Positions 61,345 through 64,000 of a DNA stretch of 64,000 nucleotides are shown piece by piece. Position 1 is the stretch's first letter; every line of letters begins with the position of its first letter. Where the stretch lies: the NCBI RefSeq assembly GCF_030409835.1, contig NZ_JAUFQO010000004.1, forward strand, positions 124,001-188,000, given 5' to 3'. The stretch comes from Lutimonas halocynthiae. Its GTDB lineage: Bacteria; Bacteroidota; Bacteroidia; Flavobacteriales; Flavobacteriaceae. The position numbers were made by a program, and so were the translations under genes. Under the pieces are notes generated by a model. The model saw only the letters and a program-made list of their open reading frames with translations, ran no database searches and had not been told where the DNA came from.

Positions 61345-63807
61345 TTATGCTACTTTTTTCTTTCGTTCTCTTAGATACCAACCCAAAGGAATGAGGATTA
61401 AGAAACCATAAGAAATAAGAGAAATCATATTTCCTGTTGCTATAACCTTGGGTTCAAATTTAAACACTATATCATGCTCACCTGCCGGGACCAACAATGA
61501 TCTTAAAACATAATTGGCTCTCATATGAGGTACCAATTGACCATCAATATAAGCATTCCATCCGTCCTCATAATAAATTTCAGAAAAAACAGCCAATTGA
61601 TCTGTGCTTGAGACAGATTTATAAGTCATTTCATTTGCCTTATAAGACAGCAACTCTATTTTAGCTAATGAATCCCTTTGAAAACTATTTCCTTCCACAT
61701 TCGATTCAAAAACTCGATTGAGAACTACTTTTCTCTTGGTGTCAAGGCTATCCAAGGCTTTAATTTCTTCATTTGCCGTGTCTACAAATACAATTTCGTT
61801 TACAAACCAGGCATTTCCATTCGCTTCCTCATTAAGCTGAATCGTCTCAATATTATTTTCACCAGGAAATATAAAATATTTGGTATTGAGCATATTCAAG
61901 ACGTCAATATTATTCTTCCCAATATGAAAATCATATAATTCTTGATAGCGTCTTGGTTTTGCGGCATGATAGCCACCAATAGAATTGTGATAAAATGAAG
62001 TGCTACCATCATTCATAGGATTCACCATAAAATTCATTACACGATAGTGGCCTTTATCTTTTAGGATCTCCAATTGCATTCTGCTTATTTCAAAGGGCTT
62101 TTCAATTTTTGATTTACTGATAAAATCATCATTGTTGACATACCTCTTATCTATATTCACTAAATCAAGTAAAACCAATACCAGCAAGCCAATAATAACG
62201 ATGTTTTTCTTAATTTTATTACCAATAAATAACCAGAGCATAGCCGCAATGATCACCACAAAAACTAAAGTTCTCAAGCTATCTTGAAAAAAGATCGTTC
62301 TTCTATCTTCTATTAAAACATCTGACAAACCAGCCAGCATTTGCTCATAGTTTGCATCTCTATAACTCTCGAAAGAAAAAAGATTGGCCCCAATGGCTGT
62401 AAAGAATAAGGCAATTCCAACAACTATAATACCAGCGTATTTAAACGCCTTCATCTTTTCTTCCTTACTATACTTATCATTCAGAAAATGATGAATTCCC
62501 AGAATTCCCAATAAAGGAACTGATACTTCTGCAATGACCTGTATTGATGAAACCGCCCTGAATTTATTATACAACGGAACGTAGTCAATGAAAAAATTAG
62601 TCACGACATCAAAATTCTTTCCCCAGCTTAATACTATTGAAAATATGGTCGCTGCAACCAACCATTTCTTCAAGGGGCTTTTAATCAAAAAGGCTCCCAG
62701 GAAAAACAAATAAATAAAAACTGCTCCAATATAGGGTGGCGCGGCAACGATAGGTTGGTCTCCCCAATACATAGGGGCGTTTTCAGCAAATCCTAAGGCT
62801 TGTTTCCTTCCGGCTTTATCCTTTAAATATCGATACGTAAAACTTTCCTTATCCAGTTTCTCATTATTTGACCCTCCCATAAAACGAGGTATAAACAGAT
62901 CAAATGTTTCCATCAAACCGAAACTGTATTCAGTTATATAGGCTTTAGATAATCCTGAAGATATTTCTTTCGGACTACCGTCCGGGTTAATCGTTAATTC
63001 ACTTTTGCTTCGTGTGCTATGTGCTGCATACTCCTTGGTTGCCAGCAAACTCGTCGCATTGACTCCCACTGCCAGAATAACTGCTCCAATCAGCAATCCG
63101 ACTTGTTTTGCAAAGTCAGGTAATTCTTTATCCTTAACAGCCTGAATGAGATAAATTACGCCAAATATCAATACTGAAAACAACAGGTAATAAGTCATTT
63201 GAGGGTGGCTTGCATTAATCTCTAAAGCCATAGCAAGTGCCATCAAAACAAATCCAAGAAGGTATCTTTTTTGAAAGACCAGTAAAAGGCCAGACAAGAC
63301 AAATGGCATATAAGCAATAGCATGTGCCTTTGCATTATGTCCTACACCTAAAATAATGATTAAATAAGTTGAAAAACCAAACCCTAAAGCTCCGACAATA
63401 GCAAGTTTCCAGTCTACTTTTAATACTGATAGTAACAAGAAAAATCCTAAAAAATATAGGAATAAATAATCCGCAGGCCTGGGTAAAAACCTAAGCAAGC
63501 CATCCAATTTTTTAATATAATCATTAGGATAGTACGTACTTAACTGATAGGTAGGCATGCCACCAAAAGCCCTATTTGTCCAGTAAGGTTCTTCGTGATA
63601 TTGATCTCTATACTCCTTCACTTCCTTAGACATACCCCTAAATTGAGCAATGTCTGACTGGAAAAGCTCCTTGCCTTCTAAAACAGGTGAAAAATAAGCC
63701 AATGAAATGATTACAAAACTGAGTACGGCCACCAATATTGGTAAGAACCTCTTCATCTTTATGGGTGATTCGCTAAATTTATTGCTATCCTTAGCTGGAT
63801 TAGTCAT
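61345..63807 (-). CDS. YfhO family membrane protein
   Basis: 820 aa from ATG 63807 (a TTG four codons upstream is open). About 12 membrane helices in residues ~20-520, then a soluble C-terminal region and a last helix (MISLISYGFLILIPLGWYL). Features of the YfhO family: LFQSDIAQFRGMSKE (~48), RAFGGMPTYQLS (~78) and the ending FSEIYYEDGWNAYIDGQ. YfhO members are GT-C-like proteins linked to glycosylation of teichoic acids or other surface polymers. Overlaps the upstream DUF4834 gene by 8 bases. Confidence 0.9.
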   Translation of the reverse strand: MTNPAKDSNKFSESPIKMKRFLPILVAVLSFVIISLAYFSPVLEGKELFQSDIAQFRGMSKEVKEYRDQYHEEPYWTNRAFGGMPTYQLSTYYPNDYIKKLDGLLRFLPRPADYLFLYFLGFFLLLSVLKVDWKLAIVGALGFGFSTYLIIILGVGHNAKAHAIAYMPFVLSGLLLVFQKRYLLGFVLMALAMALEINASHPQMTYYLLFSVLIFGVIYLIQAVKDKELPDFAKQVGLLIGAVILAVGVNATSLLATKEYAAHSTRSKSELTINPDGSPKEISSGLSKAYITEYSFGLMETFDLFIPRFMGGSNNEKLDKESFTYRYLKDKAGRKQALGFAENAPMYWGDQPIVAAPPYIGAVFIYLFFLGAFLIKSPLKKWLVAATIFSIVLSWGKNFDVVTNFFIDYVPLYNKFRAVSSIQVIAEVSVPLLGILGIHHFLNDKYSKEEKMKAFKYAGIIVVGIALFFTAIGANLFSFESYRDANYEQMLAGLSDVLIEDRRTIFFQDSLRTLVFVVIIAAMLWLFIGNKIKKNIVIIGLLVLVLLDLVNIDKRYVNNDDFISKSKIEKPFEISRMQLEILKDKGHYRVMNFMVNPMNDGSTSFYHNSIGGYHAAKPRRYQELYDFHIGKNNIDVLNMLNTKYFIFPGENNIETIQLNEEANGNAWFVNEIVFVDTANEEIKALDSLDTKRKVVLNRVFESNVEGNSFQRDSLAKIELLSYKANEMTYKSVSSTDQLAVFSEIYYEDGWNAYIDGQLVPHMRANYVLRSLLVPAGEHDIVFKFEPKVIATGNMISLISYGFLILIPLGWYLRERKKKVA

Positions 63808-64000
63808 CAACTTCTTCAAAATCTACGTATTCGCCAACGCTATTATTACTTTCTTTTCTTTGAACTGGCTGCTTATCCACAACTGTTTCTCCTTCTTTCA
63901 CATGATCAGCGGGCTTTTGATACCCTTGTTGCTCTCTTGCTTTTTTCTCAAAATTTCTGACTACTTTTTGCATCAGTATTGGGAGAAGTACCCTCGCCAA
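63800..64000 (-). CDS. DUF4834 family protein, C-terminal part (partial)
   Basis: 66 codons to the right edge; the true start is probably outside. The residues PILMQKVVRNFEKKAREQQ and the acidic end VGEYVDFEEVDD match DUF4834, short Bacteroidota proteins with an N-terminal membrane helix and a polar tail. It overlaps the YfhO start by 8 bases, a pairing that suggests translational coupling. Function unknown. Confidence 0.75.
   Translation of the reverse strand: MARVLLPILMQKVVRNFEKKAREQQGYQKPADHVKEGETVVDKQPVQRKESNNSVGEYVDFEEVDD

Noticed and set aside
61334-61381. Upstream start for the methyltransferase
   Set aside because: It lies inside the YfhO gene; ATG 61333 gives normal spacing.
1-64000. 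IS elements, prophage, CRISPR arrays, tRNA or rRNA genes
   Set aside because: No transposase, integrase, repeat-spacer array or cloverleaf sequence was recognised; gene order looks like stable chromosome.

Overview
This window comes from the chromosome of a Bacteroidota bacterium, most likely a marine or aquatic member of the Flavobacteriaceae. The evidence is AT-rich DNA, no Shine-Dalgarno motifs at starts, frequent TTG starts, promoters of the Bacteroidota type (TTG, 19-21 bases, TAnnTTTG), a type IX secretion (type B sorting) protein, DUF4199, DUF4834 and YfhO families, menaquinone synthesis, and a carotenoid cluster with a CrtYcd-type lycopene cyclase. No tRNA, rRNA, IS element, prophage or CRISPR array was seen. 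One structured RNA, the small SRP RNA, is present.

Layout. 1-3.9 kb: start of cinA, an exported M28 peptidase, two small envelope proteins and a zinc alcohol dehydrogenase. 3.9-12.4 kb: a minus-strand block with menB-purU-FAH hydrolase-CYTH, then thioesterase-hydrolase-menF-menD, interrupted by a plus-strand esterase-like protein that lacks its catalytic residues. 12.4-18.4 kb: a pRiA4b-like protein, an exported protein, a DUF418-hydrolase reading frame that looks like two genes joined, a membrane-bound AraC regulator and a kinase-like unknown. 18.5-25.3 kb: an ABC exporter pair, uvrB and a large T9SS cargo protein. 25.3-31.9 kb: a hydrolase lipoprotein, fructose-6-phosphate aldolase, an AhpD-like/1-Cys peroxiredoxin pair, an iodotyrosine-deiodinase-like flavoprotein, an SDR, SRP RNA, DUF4199 and a GT2 enzyme. 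32-43.9 kb: phosphohexomutase, MsbA-like ABC exporter, nitroreductase, pepD, ung, mutS2, a cupin pair, an acyl-CoA ligase and a GNAT.

43.9-49.3 kb is the most coherent accessory region. The operon crtI-crtB-(unknown exported protein)-crtZ-lycopene cyclase should make zeaxanthin from geranylgeranyl diphosphate. Upstream lies a MerR regulator with a cobalamin-binding domain (CarH/LitR type). A 14-base motif, TTTGTnnAACTTTT, occurs twice upstream of crtI and twice between the regulator and a divergent four-domain fasciclin lipoprotein. This suggests one B12/light-responsive regulon covering pigment, regulator and the FAS1 protein.

49.3-64 kb: the FAS1 lipoprotein, a TonB-dependent receptor without a SusD partner, asnB, a PLP-dependent decarboxylase, and a minus-strand surface-glycan cluster (DUF4834, YfhO, methyltransferase, two GT4 enzymes, wecB).

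The points most worth a second look are the repeated operator-like motif around the CarH-like gene, the substitution at the position of the CarH photoproduct-ligand histidine, the A9 tract joining DUF418 to a hydrolase that carries its own signal peptide, the catalytically dead esterase-TPR protein, and the deiodinase-like flavoprotein.
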